The notes below the pieces were generated by a model, which did no database searches, was not told the origin of the DNA, and saw only the letters and a program-made list of their open reading frames with translations. Shown here in pieces: positions 63,175 to 64,000 of a stretch of DNA of 64,000 nucleotides (within the stretch, counting starts at the first letter, position 1; each line of letters begins with the position of its first letter). Origin of the DNA: Actinomadura syzygii (GTDB lineage Bacteria; Actinomycetota; Actinomycetes; Streptosporangiales; Streptosporangiaceae); assembly GCF_008085905.1 (NCBI RefSeq), contig NZ_VSFF01000010.1, forward strand, positions 248,001 to 312,000, in the 5' to 3' direction. The position numbers and the translations under genes were made by a program.

Positions 63175-63183
63175 CCGGACCCG

Positions 63184-63215
63184 GCGGTCAGACGGCGGGG
63201 CGGTCAGACGGCGTG
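63184..63215. repeat. 16-bp tandem duplication copying the HAD gene stop codon
   Basis: GCGGTCAGACGGCGGG (63184-63199) and GCGGTCAGACGGCGTG (63200-63215). The second contains the stop (TCA at 63204) on the minus strand. Confidence 0.85.
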
Positions 63216-63905
63216 CCAGCGCTCCACGTGCGGGAGCAGTTCGCCGAGGTCGTGGATGAGGGCGTCGGGCGGGGTGAGGCCGGGACGGTCGAAGGCGTGG
63301 GTCGTCTGGTGCCAGATCTGCACGGCGCGCAGCCCGGCGGACTTGGCTCCGTGGATGTCGTCGTAGGGGCGGTCGCCGACGAACACGCAGGACGAGGGGT
63401 CGGCCGCGCCCACGGCGTCCATGGCGGCGCGGAACGCCTCCGCGTGCGGCTTCGTCCAGGGGATCTCGCTGGAATAGACGGCGCCGTCGAGCAGGTGCAG
63501 GACGTCGTCCCGGGCGAAGATGCGCTCGTGCAGGTCGCGCGACCACATCGTGTTGGACAGGACGCCGACCTTGATCCCCCGCTCGCGGAGGGCGTTGAAC
63601 AGCACGGGGACGGCGGGGTCGGTGTGCGTGTGCGGCGTCCAGACCTCGAAGTGGGTGGCGAGCATCTCGCCGGTCGGCCGGACGCCCGCGAGGTCGAAGA
63701 GCTCGTCCAGGGTGCCGCTGCGGTGCTCCTCGTCGCTGCGCTTCCACAGGTCTAGCTCGGCGCGGGCCAGCTCGGTCGCGGCCTTCTCGACGTCGTCCGG
63801 GGGGAGGTGGGCGGAGCAGATCGCGCGCCACATGTCGGCCAGTTCGAGGTCGTGCCACGGGGTCAGCGTGCCGCCCCAGTCGAAGATCACAGCTTCTACG
63901 CCCAT
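63204..63905 (-). CDS. HAD-superfamily hydrolase
   Basis: A 233-residue haloacid-dehalogenase-fold protein. Motif I is IFDWGGTLT, with nucleophile Asp9; the usual second Asp (DxD) is replaced by Gly, as in dehalogenase-like and some phosphatase-like members, so phosphatase activity is not certain. Motif II is VGVLSNT, motif III Lys is in PWTKPHAEAF and motif IV is VFVGDRPYDDIHGAKSAG. A cap domain of about 70 residues follows motif I. ATG at 63905. Confidence 0.88.
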   Translation of the reverse strand: MGVEAVIFDWGGTLTPWHDLELADMWRAICSAHLPPDDVEKAATELARAELDLWKRSDEEHRSGTLDELFDLAGVRPTGEMLATHFEVWTPHTHTDPAVPVLFNALRERGIKVGVLSNTMWSRDLHERIFARDDVLHLLDGAVYSSEIPWTKPHAEAFRAAMDAVGAADPSSCVFVGDRPYDDIHGAKSAGLRAVQIWHQTTHAFDRPGLTPPDALIHDLGELLPHVERWHAV

Positions 63906-64000
63906 GACCGGATCGTAACCATCCGGGTACGACAGACCACCCCTGTTTTCGGCATGGACCGCGCGTCGCCGTCCGCCGCCCGCGCATAGCGCGCCCGTCA

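Overview
The window is high-GC actinomycete chromosome. Codon usage is strongly G/C-ending, GTG starts are frequent, and the LexA box is of the GAAC-N4-GTTC type. The gene order matches the conserved recA to nusA segment of Streptomyces and relatives: recA, DUF3046, lhr, nei, dps, clgR, cinA, pgsA, rimO, ftsK, rnj, dapA, then dapB, M16 peptidase, pnp, rpsO, ribF, truB, nrnA, rbfA, DUF503, infB, ylxR, nusA, rimP. A SecA2 and several accessory genes suggest a non-Streptomyces filamentous actinomycete, perhaps Streptosporangiales/Actinomadura-like. That placement is inference.

Layout. Bases 1-3151 hold the 5' part of recA, a divergent stand-alone R2K ATP-grasp, DUF3046 and a membrane-anchored esterase. 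Bases 3280-10986 hold the giant helicase Lhr facing SecA2, plus a tiny basic ORF. Bases 11097-17209 form a sugar module: a ROK repressor divergent from a solute-binding protein, two permeases and a GH3 hexosaminidase, all four tightly packed. Bases 17423-22293 hold Rrf2, Nei glycosylase, LysR, Dps, ClgR and CinA. Bases 22763-31315 are a minus-strand housekeeping run: dapA, rnj, ftsK, a RodZ-like protein, rimO, pgsA.

Bases 31558-43614 are an accessory stretch lying between dapA and dapB. It holds a GH18-like protein, small membrane proteins, an EamA/MocR divergent pair with overlapping start codons, VOC, CGNR, GNAT, an MFS pump, menA, ung, an orphan modA and an ECF41 sigma factor. Bases 43643-60253 are the large minus-strand translation and RNA cluster rimP-nusA-ylxR-infB-DUF503-rbfA-nrnA-truB-hlyIII-ribF-rpsO-pnp-M16-azoR-dapB. 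The right end has a Tat/lipoprotein ferritin-like protein, a small coiled-coil protein, a Trm11-like methyltransferase and a HAD protein.

The most notable signals are: (i) a RecA-NDp/ClgR-type promoter plus a LexA box upstream of recA, with clgR itself in the window; (ii) an ECF41 sigma gene preceded by an exact TGTCACA-N16-CGTC promoter; (iii) a palindromic roughly 35-bp element found three times, each inside a coding region; (iv) an unusual set of short tandem duplications that copy the stop codon of at least five genes; (v) a divergent MocR/EamA pair whose start codons overlap inside an inverted repeat. No tRNA, rRNA, CRISPR array, insertion sequence or prophage was recognised.
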